Source: Pseudomonas faucium
GTDB taxonomy: Bacteria > Pseudomonadota > Gammaproteobacteria > Pseudomonadales > Pseudomonadaceae
DNA length: 64,000 bases
Assembly (NCBI RefSeq): GCF_021602585.1
Contig: NZ_BQIP01000003.1
Coordinates: 1 to 64,000, forward strand
Reading direction: 5' to 3'
Both the position numbers and the translations under genes were made by a program. The notes under the pieces are model-generated. The model did not search any database. It saw only the letters and a program-made list of their open reading frames with translations, and was not told the origin of the DNA. Shown piece by piece: positions 38,114 to 46,249 of this stretch (position 1 is the stretch's first letter; each line of letters opens with the position of its first letter).

Positions 38114-38129
38114 CTGGATATATTTTCAG
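38114..38129. promoter_or_regulatory. LexA (SOS) box upstream of dinG
   Basis: CTGGATATATTTTCAG has the CTG-N10-CAG frame with an AT-rich TATAT core, close to the LexA consensus. Its centre is 29 bases from the dinG start codon. The divergent membrane-protein gene starts 62 bases to the other side. Confidence 0.8.
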
Positions 38130-38190
38130 TGTTTCGCATGGGGCGGCTATCATACCCCGCTATTGCCCTTTGTGCCGCATGGAGATCCAG

Positions 38191-38655
38191 ATGCTCGCCT
38201 TTGCCCTGCCCTATACATTGCATGTCCTGGCCGCCCTGGTGTGGGTCGGTGGCATGTTCTTCGCCTGGCTGGTGCTGCGCCCGGCAACGGTTGCAGCCCT
38301 TGAAGGGCCGGCCCGGCTGCGGCTCTGGGTGGAAGTTTTCCGACGCTTTTTCACTTGGGTCTGGCTGGCGGTGGTGATCCTGGCGATAAGTGGTATCGGC
38401 ATGTTGCACATGCGTTTCAATGGTTTCGAGACAGCGCCCAAGTACATTCACGTGATGATCGGCGGCGGCATCGCCATGTTCGCCCTGTTCATGCGCATCC
38501 AGGCGTTGCTGCTGCCGGAGCTGAAAACTGCGGTGCAGGCCGAGGACTGGGCCGCCGGGGCCGCCGTGCTCGGGCGGATCCGGCGGATGGTCGGGGTCAA
38601 CCTGCTGCTGGGGCTGGCCGTCGTCGCCGTGGCCAGCTCGCGCCTGCTGATGTAG
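38191..38655 (+). CDS. CopD-like integral membrane protein
   Basis: The start is placed at MLAFALPYTL, eight bases after GGAG; upstream ATGs at 38170-38179 are less well placed. The 154-residue protein has four hydrophobic helices (about 5-25, 50-70, 80-100, 130-150). Histidines at HVLAALVWVGGMFF and HMRF/HVMIGG fit the CopD/DUF-type heme- or copper-associated membrane family. Its function is unknown. It diverges from dinG and converges with DUF1145 (6 bases apart). Confidence 0.8.
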   Translation: MLAFALPYTLHVLAALVWVGGMFFAWLVLRPATVAALEGPARLRLWVEVFRRFFTWVWLAVVILAISGIGMLHMRFNGFETAPKYIHVMIGGGIAMFALFMRIQALLLPELKTAVQAEDWAAGAAVLGRIRRMVGVNLLLGLAVVAVASSRLLM

Positions 38656-38661
38656 GGCGCT

Positions 38662-38937
38662 TCAGCCCGCCCGCGGCGGCTCGGGCGGCCGCGGGATCGA
38701 CATGACATGGAAGATGCCGGTCAGCAGGATCTGCAACCGATCGAACCAGCGATGGCTGCGCCCGCGCAGGCTGCCATTGAAAAACAGCACCTCTAGCATA
38801 TGCAGGCCCAGCACGGCGATACCGGTTGCGTTGATCAGCAGGTTCAGCGGCAGCGGCTGCGGCATCAGCTGGTTGAACAGCACCACGCCCCAGAACGCCA
38901 CGGTCAGGACCTTGCCAAGGCCAAGGATGAACTTCAT
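38662..38937 (-). CDS. DUF1145 family membrane protein
   Basis: The 91-residue protein has two to three hydrophobic helices and the HMLEVLFF motif in the second, the DUF1145 (YhhL-like) signature. The C-terminus is proline-rich (PRPPEPPRAG). Its function is unknown. It lies 19 bases downstream of an OmpA-family gene on the same strand and could be co-transcribed. Confidence 0.85.
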   Translation of the reverse strand: MKFILGLGKVLTVAFWGVVLFNQLMPQPLPLNLLINATGIAVLGLHMLEVLFFNGSLRGRSHRWFDRLQILLTGIFHVMSIPRPPEPPRAG

Positions 38938-38956
38938 CTGCCGCCCCTTGTGCGTG

Positions 38957-39679
38957 TCAGTTCAGGTGCAGGTCGACCCGGCGGTTGTGCGCGCGGCCTT
39001 CCTCGGTGTCGTTTTCCGCCACCGGCTCGCGCGCCCCGCGCCCTTCGCTGGTGACCTTCTGCGGCGCCAGGCCCTGGCTGATCAGGTACTCGGCCACACT
39101 GGCGGCACGCCGTTCGGAAAGTGTCTGGTTGTAGCTGTCGGAGCCGACATTGTCGGTATGGCCAACCACCTTGATGCGCGTCACGCCCAACTCGTTGAGC
39201 CTCGGCAGCAGGCTTTGCAGCCGTTGCTGGCTGCCCGTGGTGAGGTCGGCGGAGTTGAAGGCGAACATCACCTGGCCCTGGTCGTCGAGGGAGATCACCT
39301 CGGCCTTGGCCTCGGGCTCAGCCGCAGGCTGGCTCGGCGGGTACTGCGGCAGCGGGCAGCCCATGTGGTCGACCGGGGTATTGGCCGGCGTGTCCGGGCA
39401 GCGGTCTCGGCGGTCGAATACGCCATCCCCGTCCTCGTCGCCGTCCTGGGCATAGCAGATCAGCCCACCGGCGATGGCGCCCAGGGCTCCGCCGCCGGCG
39501 GCCCAGCTCGAACTCTCGATGGCCCCCAGGCCACCGCCCACCAGGCCACCCAGCAGGCTGCAGAGCGGCCAGGTCCGTTGATTGAGGGGCGCACTGCCAT
39601 CACTGTGGGTGGCGCAGCCTGAAAGCAGGCTGGTGACCACCAGCAACGGCAGCGCCGCCTTTGACATGACACTCATCAT
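38957..39679 (-). CDS. OmpA-family lipoprotein with TSP3 calcium repeat (copy 1)
   Basis: The start is placed at MMSVMSKAAL. Lipobox LLSGC is followed by a glycine-zipper segment (GGLVGGGLGAIES) and a thrombospondin type-3-like acidic repeat (DGDEDGDGVFDRRDRCPDT). The OmpA domain (about 125-240) has GHTDNVGSDSYNQ and AHNRRVDL. The 240-residue protein should anchor in the outer membrane and bind peptidoglycan, with calcium on the acidic repeat. It is a clear sister of the next gene upstream and probably arose by tandem duplication. Confidence 0.9.
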   Translation of the reverse strand: MMSVMSKAALPLLVVTSLLSGCATHSDGSAPLNQRTWPLCSLLGGLVGGGLGAIESSSWAAGGGALGAIAGGLICYAQDGDEDGDGVFDRRDRCPDTPANTPVDHMGCPLPQYPPSQPAAEPEAKAEVISLDDQGQVMFAFNSADLTTGSQQRLQSLLPRLNELGVTRIKVVGHTDNVGSDSYNQTLSERRAASVAEYLISQGLAPQKVTSEGRGAREPVAENDTEEGRAHNRRVDLHLN

Positions 39680-39763
39680 GAATGCTCCTGTGTCCTTGGC
39701 CGCAACCGGCCTGCAGGCGTAAAGACGCGCCCGCGCCACTGCTCCCGGCGCGGGCGCAGGCCG

Positions 39764-40456
39764 TCAGCGCTGGATCTTGATCTCGGTGCGACGGTTCATC
39801 GAACGCCCATCGGCCGTGGCGTTGTCTGCCACTGGCTGGGTTTCGCCGGCACCGACCACCGAAACGAAGCTGGCGCGAGGCACACCGCTCTCGATCAGGT
39901 ATTCGGTCACCGAATGGGCACGGCGCTCGGACAGTTTCTGGTTGTACTTGTCGGAGCCGACGCTGTCGGTGTGGCCGGTCACGCTCAGGCGAGCGCTGGG
40001 CGCTTCCTGTTTCAGGCGGGTCGCGATGGTGTTCAGGCGCTCTTTGTCGGCCGCGGTCAGGCGGGCGGAGTCGAATTCGAAGTGCACGTCACGGATGACG
40101 ATGACTTCTTCTTTCTGCACCACCACTTCCTCGACCACCGGTGCCGGCTCCGGCGGGCAGCCATTGGCATCGACCTGCACGCCGCGCGGGGTGCCTGGGC
40201 ACTTGTCGCGGCTATCCGGCACACCATCGCCGTCCTCGTCGCCATCACCATGGGCCCAGCAGTAGCCCGCCGCCAGGCCACCGCCGAGCAGCGCGCCCCA
40301 GCCAGCCCACGAGGAGCTTTCGAAAGCGCCCAGGGCGGCGCCGCCCACGCCCCCGACGGCAGCACACTTCGGCCAGTCGGTTTTTTGCAAACCTGCACAA
40401 CCAGTCAACACACTGGTGAGCAGTACCAGGGGTATCGCTGTGCGTACTATGCTCAT
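39764..40456 (-). CDS. OmpA-family lipoprotein with TSP3 calcium repeat (copy 2)
   Basis: The start is placed at MSIVRTAIPL, ten bases after AGGAG. The 230-residue protein has lipobox LTGC, a glycine-zipper (AAVGGVGGAALGAFES), the acidic TSP3 repeat DGDEDGDGVPDSRDKCPGT, and an OmpA domain with GHTDSVGSDKYNQ and MNRRTEIK. Domain order and key blocks match the neighbour downstream, 84 bases away. It probably tethers outer membrane to cell wall. Confidence 0.92.
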   Translation of the reverse strand: MSIVRTAIPLVLLTSVLTGCAGLQKTDWPKCAAVGGVGGAALGAFESSSWAGWGALLGGGLAAGYCWAHGDGDEDGDGVPDSRDKCPGTPRGVQVDANGCPPEPAPVVEEVVVQKEEVIVIRDVHFEFDSARLTAADKERLNTIATRLKQEAPSARLSVTGHTDSVGSDKYNQKLSERRAHSVTEYLIESGVPRASFVSVVGAGETQPVADNATADGRSMNRRTEIKIQR

Positions 40457-40614
40457 TTTGTAGCTTCTCCTAGGGGGAATCGGCATAAGACCGATCTCTG
40501 GGAGTAAAGACCGCGCAATCAATCCCTGCCAGCAATAAGCCACACCCCGGCACATGCCCCTTTGCCCGCAGGCGATGGCCCGCTAGTCTTGGGCAACCCG
40601 AACGAGGATTGGCA

Positions 40615-41109
40615 ATGACCGACGGTTTTTCCCAACGCACCCCGCAGCAGGCCCTGGCGGCCCTGCTCGAACGCTTCACCCCGCAGCGGCTGCTGCTGGT
40701 GGGCACGCGCTTTCCGGCCCTGGAAGCATTCGCCCAGGCTCACCCGCAAGTGACCATCGAAACCACCGCGCCCGGCCCGCTGCCGGCAGCACTGGCGGCC
40801 CAGCGCTTCGACCTGGCCGTGCTGGTGGACTGCCTGGAGCATCTGCCCAAACGCACCGGCCTGGAGCTGCTGGGGGGCATCCGCAACCTCAATGCCAGCC
40901 GCGTGGCAGTGCTGGCCGACCTAGCGGCCTGTGGCTGGCACGACACCGACTTTTTCGCCCTGGCGCTGTCGGCCAGCGAGAAATTCCGCCGCGACCAGCA
41001 GGTGCTCAGCTTGTTCACCTATGATCTACATGATTACAAGCAGGTCCCGGACTGGCTCAACGCCAGGTTCTGGGCCAACCCTGAAAACTTTGGCAAGTAT
41101 TGGTGGTGA
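40615..41109 (+). CDS. DUF6231 family protein
   Basis: The 164-residue soluble protein starts at [10 protein letters not shown] behind GAGG. It resembles a trimmed Rossmann/methyltransferase fold ([14 protein letters not shown], then [18 protein letters not shown]), without a clear SAM-binding glycine loop. Its function is unknown. It is first of a four-gene operon and its stop is two bases before the YchJ start. Confidence 0.8.
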   Translation: MTDGFSQRTPQQALAALLERFTPQRLLLVGTRFPALEAFAQAHPQVTIETTAPGPLPAALAAQRFDLAVLVDCLEHLPKRTGLELLGGIRNLNASRVAVLADLAACGWHDTDFFALALSASEKFRRDQQVLSLFTYDLHDYKQVPDWLNARFWANPENFGKYWW

Positions 41110-41111
41110 TG

Positions 41112-41588
41112 ATGAGTGTCTCGGTCTGCCCTTGTGGCAGCGGCAACCTGCTCGACGCCTGCTGCGGGCACTACCATGCCGGCACCCCGGCGCCAGATGC
41201 GCAGACGCTGATGCGCTCGCGCTACAGTGCCTACGTGCTGGGCCTGATCGACTACCTGGTGGCCACCACCCTGCCGGCCCAGCAGGCCGGGCTCGACCGC
41301 GACGCCATGGCCGCCTGGAGTGCCCAGAGCACCTGGCTGGGCCTGGACGTGGCAGGCGCCGAGGTGCTCGGCGGCCAGCCCGAGCATGCCTTCGTCACCT
41401 TCACCGCGCGCTGGCACGACCAGGAGGGCGACCACCAGCACCGCGAGCGTTCGGCCTTCGTGCAGCACGAGGGGCGCTGGTACTTCATCGACCCGACCGT
41501 CGAGCTCAAGGCCGGGCGCAACGACCCCTGCCCCTGCGCCAGCGGGCAGAAGTTCAAGAAATGCTGCGCCAGCTACGTCGGTAACTGA
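41112..41588 (+). CDS. YchJ family protein (UPF0225) with two SEC-C motifs
   Basis: The 158-residue protein has an N-terminal SEC-C motif ([17 protein letters not shown], zinc ligands), an NTF2-like middle domain (about 30-130) and a C-terminal SEC-C motif ([16 protein letters not shown]). SEC-C motifs bind zinc and often ribosome- or SecB-like partners. Its function is unknown. Its C-terminal motif is nearly repeated by the fourth gene of this operon. Confidence 0.9.
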   Translation: MSVSVCPCGSGNLLDACCGHYHAGTPAPDAQTLMRSRYSAYVLGLIDYLVATTLPAQQAGLDRDAMAAWSAQSTWLGLDVAGAEVLGGQPEHAFVTFTARWHDQEGDHQHRERSAFVQHEGRWYFIDPTVELKAGRNDPCPCASGQKFKKCCASYVGN

Positions 41589-41590
41589 GC

Positions 41591-42067
41591 ATGATTGCCC
41601 AAGCCCGCCTGCTGCTGCTCGCCACCCTGCTGGCATTGCTGGCGGGCTGCGCGAGCTGGGGTGACGACGACTGGCGCGAGCCCGAGGTGCACCTGGTCAA
41701 GGTCGAGACCGTCAAGGCGCGTCTGCTGGAACAGGAGTTCATCCTGCACCTGCGCATCGACAACCCCAACGACAGCCGCCTGTTCATTCGCAACCTGAGC
41801 TACTCGCTGTGGCTCAACGACCTGCTGCTGGCAGAGGATGAAGCGAGCATCTGGCGCAGCGTCGGCGGGCATGCCCGGCGCACCTTCAAGATCAGCGTGC
41901 GGACCAACCTCTGGCAGCACCTCAAGCCGCTGGTCAAGCTGCTCAAGAGCGATAACCAGCTGCATTACAAGTTGCGCGGCGAACTGGCCACCGGGCTGAT
42001 CATCCACCAGGACCTGCACTTGTCGCGCAGTGGTGAGATAATCCCCGGCGATTTCCTACCGGAGTAA
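41591..42067 (+). CDS. LEA type 2 family lipoprotein
   Basis: The 158-residue protein has a lipoprotein signal with lipobox LLAGC (Cys20) and a WHy/LEA-14 beta-sandwich marked by [23 protein letters not shown]. Such domains are linked to desiccation or stress tolerance in plants; bacterial roles are unknown. It starts two bases after the YchJ stop, so it is translationally linked. Confidence 0.87.
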   Translation: MIAQARLLLLATLLALLAGCASWGDDDWREPEVHLVKVETVKARLLEQEFILHLRIDNPNDSRLFIRNLSYSLWLNDLLLAEDEASIWRSVGGHARRTFKISVRTNLWQHLKPLVKLLKSDNQLHYKLRGELATGLIIHQDLHLSRSGEIIPGDFLPE

Positions 42068-42074
42068 CCCTGCA

Positions 42075-42278
42075 ATGACCCAGCAACCCCATGTCCATGG
42101 CCCCGACTGCAACCACGATCACGATCATCAGCACGATCACGATCACGGCCATGTGCACGGCCCGCACTGCAACCACGGCCACCAGGAGCCGGTGCGCAAC
42201 GCCCTGAAGGACGTTGGCCGCAACGATCCCTGCCCGTGCGGCAGCCAGAAGAAATTCAAGAAGTGCCACGGCGCCTGA
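42075..42278 (+). CDS. His-rich SEC-C zinc-binding small protein
   Basis: The 67-residue protein has an N-terminal half packed with histidine and aspartate ([19 protein letters not shown], over a dozen His) and a C-terminal SEC-C motif ([17 protein letters not shown]). It should bind several metal ions, probably zinc or nickel. It is the last gene of the DUF6231-YchJ-LEA unit, seven bases after the LEA stop. A metal-store or metallochaperone role is inference. Confidence 0.85.
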   Translation: MTQQPHVHGPDCNHDHDHQHDHDHGHVHGPHCNHGHQEPVRNALKDVGRNDPCPCGSQKKFKKCHGA

Positions 42279-42291
42279 CCAGGTTCCAGGC

Positions 42292-42324
42292 CGCCAGCTG
42301 CAGGCTCGCTGCCTGAAGCTGGCG
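42292..42324 (+). terminator. imperfect hairpin after the SEC-C operon
   Basis: CGCCAGCT-GCAGGC and GCCTG-AAGCTGGCG pair with a small bulge. There is no U tract, so it is a weak or Rho-assisted end at best. Confidence 0.35.
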
Positions 42325-42424
42325 ACCGCTGGTAAATAAAGCTTCAACGCACCTTGCACGGCGACTGCGCGCTCACTACCTTAGCGCCTTTCCAACCCCG
42401 CCACGCCTTGCAGGAGCCCTTGTC

Positions 42425-44866
42425 ATGGCCGCCCCCGTCCTTCCTCCCTTCCGTCCGCGGTTCGCCAGCGCTGCCACGCTGCTTGGCATGCTCGGGCTAG
42501 CCGGCTGCCAGATGGGTGGCTACCAGGACAGCGTGCCCCCGACCAGCGGCGTGCAGCCGCTCAAGGGCCTGGCACAGAACGTGTCGGTACGGCGCAATGC
42601 CATGGGCGCACCGCTGATCGAAAGCAGCAGCTTCCACGACGCCCTGTTCAGCCTTGGCTACGTGCATGCCGGTGACCGCATCGAGCAGATGCTCGCCATG
42701 CGCCTGCTGGCCCAGGGCCGCCTGGCGGAAATGGCCGGCAGCGAGGCACTGGACATCGACCGCCTGATGCGTGCCGCCAACCTCAAGCAGAACGCCACCC
42801 AGCTTTATGCCGATGCCTCGCCACGCCTGAAGCGCTTCTTCGAGGTGTACGCCCGTGGCGTCAACGCCTACCTGTTCCGCTACCGCGACAAGCTGCCGGC
42901 CAGCCTCGCCAGCAGCGGCTACCGCGCGGAATACTGGAAGCCCGAAGACTCGGCGCTGATCTTCAGCCTGTATGCCTTCAGCCAGTCGGTGAACCTGCAG
43001 GAAGAACTCAGCGCCCTGACCCTGGCGCAGAAGGTCGGCAGCGACAAGCTCGCCTGGCTGCTGCCCGGCGCGCCGGACGAGCCGCTGGCAGACGCCGAGG
43101 TGGAAAAACTCAAGGGCCTGAACCTCAACAGCCAACTGCCTGGGCTTGCCAGCGTGGCCGCAGCCAGCCAGAAGCTCGCCGACCTGGGCCTGCTCGGCAG
43201 CCCGGGCTCGGCCAACCTGGCCTTGGGGCCGCAGCGCAGCCGCAGCGGCAAGAGCCTGCTGGCCAGCGACACCCGCGCCGCCTGGGCCCTGGCGCCAGTA
43301 CAGATCCACACCGCCAAGTACCAGGTCGCCGGCCTGTCGCTGCCGGGGCTGCCCATCGTCCTGGCCGGCTACAACGGCAAGCTGGCCTGGAGCAGCAGCG
43401 CGGTGATGGCCGACAACCAGGACCTGTTCCTCGAGCAGCTGCGCCACCAGGGCAGCCAGGTCAGCTACCTGGCCGATGGCAAGTGGCAACCGGCCCGGGC
43501 CCGCAGCGAAACCTTCTTCGTGCGCGGCCAGCGTCCGCTGCGTGAAGTGATGTACGACACCCGCCACGGCACCCTGCTCGCCCAGCCTGGCAACGCCAGC
43601 CTGGGCCTGGCGCTGAACCTGCCGCAGATCAAGGGCGACCGCAGCCTCGATGCGCTGTTCGACCTGACCCGCGCGCAAACGGTGGAACGTGCCTTCGACA
43701 GCACCCGTGAAGTCGCCGCGGCGGCCCTGAACTTCGTGTTCGCCGAGCCCGAGCACATCGGCTGGCAAGTCAGCGGCCGCTACCCCAACCGCCGGGAAGG
43801 CCAGGGCCTGCTGCCATCGCCGGGCTGGGACGGGCGCTACGACTGGGATGGCTACGCCGACCCGATGCTCCACCCCTACGACCAGGACCCGCCAGAAGGC
43901 TGGATCGGCCACGCCAACCAGCGCAGCCTGCCACGCGGCTATGGCATGCAGTTGTCCAACACCTGGTACTACCCCGAACGCGCCGAGCGCCTGGCCCAGC
44001 TGGCCGGCAACGGCCGCCACGACAGCCGCAGCCTGATGGCCCTGCAGAACGACCAGGTGACCTTGCTGGCCGGCAAGCTCAAGCAGATGTTCGACGCCCC
44101 CGGCATGGCCCAGCCGCTCAAGCAGGCCATCGACGCCCTGCCACCCGCCCAGGGCGACAAGGCCCGCGAGGCCCTGGCCCGGCTTAAGGCCTTCGATGGC
44201 CGCCTGAGCCCGGTGTCGGCGGATGCTGCGCTGTATGAACTGTTCCTGCAGGAAGTCGCGCGGCAGACCTTCCTCGACGACCTCGGCCCCGAGTCCGGCC
44301 CGGCCTGGCAGGCGTTCGTCAGCAATGCCCAGCTGTCCTACTCGGCCCAGGCCGACCACCTGCTCGGCCGCGAGGACAGCCCGTTCTGGGATGACCGCAA
44401 CACGCCGCAAAAGGAAGACAAGCCAGCCATTCTCGCCCGCAGCCTGGCCGCGGCGGTGGACGCCGGCACCGCGCAGCTGGGCGCCGACCGCCGCGCCTGG
44501 CAGTGGGGCAAGCTGCACCAGTATCGCTGGCCTGCACCGGCCTACCACGGCCTGGGCGAGGCCCAGCGCCGTTCGCCGCTGGCCGCCGGCGGCGACTTCA
44601 GCACCCTGGCGCTGACGCCGTATGCCTGGGGGAGTGATTTCAACACGCACTTGCCGGCGTCGGCGCGGATGATCGTCGACTTTGGCCAAGCCGAACCACT
44701 GCAGGTGCTGACCAGCAACGGGCAGTCCGGCAACCCGGCCAGCGGGCATTACAGTGATGGGCTGGATGCGTGGTTCAAGGGGCGCTTCATGAGCTTGCCG
44801 CTGCAGCCGCAGAACTTTGCGCGGGCTTATGGGAGCCAGCGGTTGAGTTTGGTGCCGGGTAGGTAA
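42425..44866 (+). CDS. penicillin/AHL acylase family Ntn hydrolase (HacB-like)
   Basis: The 813-residue protein starts at an ATG behind AGGAG and has a lipoprotein-like signal (GLAGC, Cys28). The N-terminal block [16 protein letters not shown] is the acylase alpha chain. Ser262 in [11 protein letters not shown] is the probable autocatalytic nucleophile that splits alpha and beta chains. Length and blocks fit the HacB/QuiP side of the family, which degrades N-acyl-homoserine lactone signals in P. aeruginosa. The actual substrate cannot be read from sequence. Confidence 0.85.
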   Translation: MAAPVLPPFRPRFASAATLLGMLGLAGCQMGGYQDSVPPTSGVQPLKGLAQNVSVRRNAMGAPLIESSSFHDALFSLGYVHAGDRIEQMLAMRLLAQGRLAEMAGSEALDIDRLMRAANLKQNATQLYADASPRLKRFFEVYARGVNAYLFRYRDKLPASLASSGYRAEYWKPEDSALIFSLYAFSQSVNLQEELSALTLAQKVGSDKLAWLLPGAPDEPLADAEVEKLKGLNLNSQLPGLASVAAASQKLADLGLLGSPGSANLALGPQRSRSGKSLLASDTRAAWALAPVQIHTAKYQVAGLSLPGLPIVLAGYNGKLAWSSSAVMADNQDLFLEQLRHQGSQVSYLADGKWQPARARSETFFVRGQRPLREVMYDTRHGTLLAQPGNASLGLALNLPQIKGDRSLDALFDLTRAQTVERAFDSTREVAAAALNFVFAEPEHIGWQVSGRYPNRREGQGLLPSPGWDGRYDWDGYADPMLHPYDQDPPEGWIGHANQRSLPRGYGMQLSNTWYYPERAERLAQLAGNGRHDSRSLMALQNDQVTLLAGKLKQMFDAPGMAQPLKQAIDALPPAQGDKAREALARLKAFDGRLSPVSADAALYELFLQEVARQTFLDDLGPESGPAWQAFVSNAQLSYSAQADHLLGREDSPFWDDRNTPQKEDKPAILARSLAAAVDAGTAQLGADRRAWQWGKLHQYRWPAPAYHGLGEAQRRSPLAAGGDFSTLALTPYAWGSDFNTHLPASARMIVDFGQAEPLQVLTSNGQSGNPASGHYSDGLDAWFKGRFMSLPLQPQNFARAYGSQRLSLVPGR

Positions 44867-44895
44867 CAGGCGCTTGGTTTTCGATCTGTAGGGGT

Positions 44896-45123
44896 TTCGA
44901 GATCGCGCGCCGCCCGCGCGGCGCATCGCGGATAAATCCGCTCCTACATTTGTTGCAACGTGCCACGGTCTGTCAGGCCATGGTTGTCCGCCTTTGGTGC
45001 CCGCCGAGACATCGTGTCGTACCACCCAGGCTGACAACCATGGCCTATCAGGCATAGGTACGTTGCAACAAATGTGGGAGCGGATTTATCCGCGATGCGC
45101 CGCGCGGGCGGCGCTCGATTTCA
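44896..45123. repeat. nested inverted repeat: two REP-like arms around a second palindrome
   Basis: Outer arms of about 63 bases (about 44896-44961 and 45060-45123) are reverse complements with few mismatches. They contain GCGGATAAATCCGCTCC and a REP-like GCGCGGGCGGCGC head. Inside, CAGGCCATGGTTGTC (44974-44988) and GACAACCATGGCCTA (45033-45047) form an inner repeat. The unit fills most of the 366-base gap between the acylase and the exonuclease genes; no gene is in that gap. Confidence 0.85.
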
Positions 45124-45202
45124 AAACCGCTAAAAAACCCACGACAAGCACCTCTCCCCGACCCAACCCAAACGAACTTCCCAACCCTGGCCCCGCTCCT
45201 AA

Positions 45203-45222
45203 CTGGTAACCCCAGCTACCAG
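45203..45222. promoter_or_regulatory. inverted repeat just upstream of the repair cluster
   Basis: CTGGTA-N8-TACCAG lies 11 bases before the exonuclease start codon. It overlaps where the leader would be, so it could be an operator or an RNA stem near the ribosome site. It does not fit the LexA spacing. Confidence 0.35.
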
Positions 45223-45232
45223 CGCCCACGCC

Positions 45233-46249
45233 ATGGACCTCGTCATCGCCCGCCCCGAAGGCCTGTACTGCCCGCCCGGTGATTTCTACATCGACCCCTG
45301 GCGCCCGGTGGCACGCGCGATCATCACCCACGGCCATGGCGACCACGCCCGCAGCGGCAATCGCCATTACCTGACGGCCGCCCCCGGCGCCGGCATCCTG
45401 CGTAGCCGCCTCGGCCAGGACATCGACCTGCAGACCCTGGCCTACGGCGAGCGCATCCAGCACCACGGCGTCACCCTCAGCCTGCACCCGGCCGGGCATG
45501 TGCTGGGCTCGGCGCAAGTGCGCCTGGAGCACCAGGGCGAGGTGTGGGTGGCTTCCGGCGACTACAAGGTCGAACCCGACGGCACCTGCACCCCTTTCGA
45601 GCCGGTGCGCTGCCACACCTTCATCACCGAATCGACCTTCGGCCTGCCCATCTACCGCTGGCCCGAGCAGGCGCAAATTTTCGCCGGCATCAACAGCTGG
45701 TGGCGCAGCAACCGCGACCAGGGCAAGGCCAGCGTGCTGTTCTGCTACGCCTTCGGCAAGGCGCAGCGGATTCTCCATGGCCTGGACCCAAGCATCGGCC
45801 CGATCCTGGTGCACGGCGCAGTCGAACCGCTGAACCGGGTGTACCGCGAAGCAGGCGTGCACCTGCCCTCAACACGCTATGCAGGCGACATTCCACGTAA
45901 CGACCCGCTGATGCGCCAGGCCCTGGTGCTGGCGCCGCCCTCCGCGGCCGGCAGCAGCTGGATGCGCCGCTTCGGTGACTACAGCGACGCCTTCGCCAGC
46001 GGCTGGATGCTGCTGCGCGGCACTCGCCGCCGGCGCGGCGTGGACCGCGGCTTCGTGCTCTCCGACCACGCCGACTGGCCCGGGCTGCTGTGGGCCATCG
46101 GCCAGACCGGCGCCGAACGGGTGATGGTCACCCACGGCTCGGTCAACGTGCTGGTGCGCTACCTCAATGAACAGGGCCTGGATGCTCGGTCATTCGTCAC
46201 CGAATACGGCGACGAAGACGACGCACCTGCCACGGAGCCCGAGCCATGA
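45233..46249 (+). CDS. ligase-associated DNA exonuclease (MBL/beta-CASP fold)
   Basis: The 338-residue protein has the MBL zinc motif HGHGDHA (about 36-42) and later HPAGHVLGSA, SGDYK and SDHADWPG, the SNM1/beta-CASP pattern. Homologues in this cluster act as manganese-dependent DNA nucleases. Its stop overlaps the ligase start by four bases (ATGA), so the two are made together for strand processing and sealing. Confidence 0.93.
   Translation: MDLVIARPEGLYCPPGDFYIDPWRPVARAIITHGHGDHARSGNRHYLTAAPGAGILRSRLGQDIDLQTLAYGERIQHHGVTLSLHPAGHVLGSAQVRLEHQGEVWVASGDYKVEPDGTCTPFEPVRCHTFITESTFGLPIYRWPEQAQIFAGINSWWRSNRDQGKASVLFCYAFGKAQRILHGLDPSIGPILVHGAVEPLNRVYREAGVHLPSTRYAGDIPRNDPLMRQALVLAPPSAAGSSWMRRFGDYSDAFASGWMLLRGTRRRRGVDRGFVLSDHADWPGLLWAIGQTGAERVMVTHGSVNVLVRYLNEQGLDARSFVTEYGDEDDAPATEPEP

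Noticed and set aside
42497-45055. Long open frame (about 850 codons) on the minus strand opposite the acylase gene
   Set aside because: It mirrors the acylase codons in a high-GC genome, has low-complexity Ala/Gly/Gln composition and no recognisable domain, while the plus strand has a full Ntn hydrolase.
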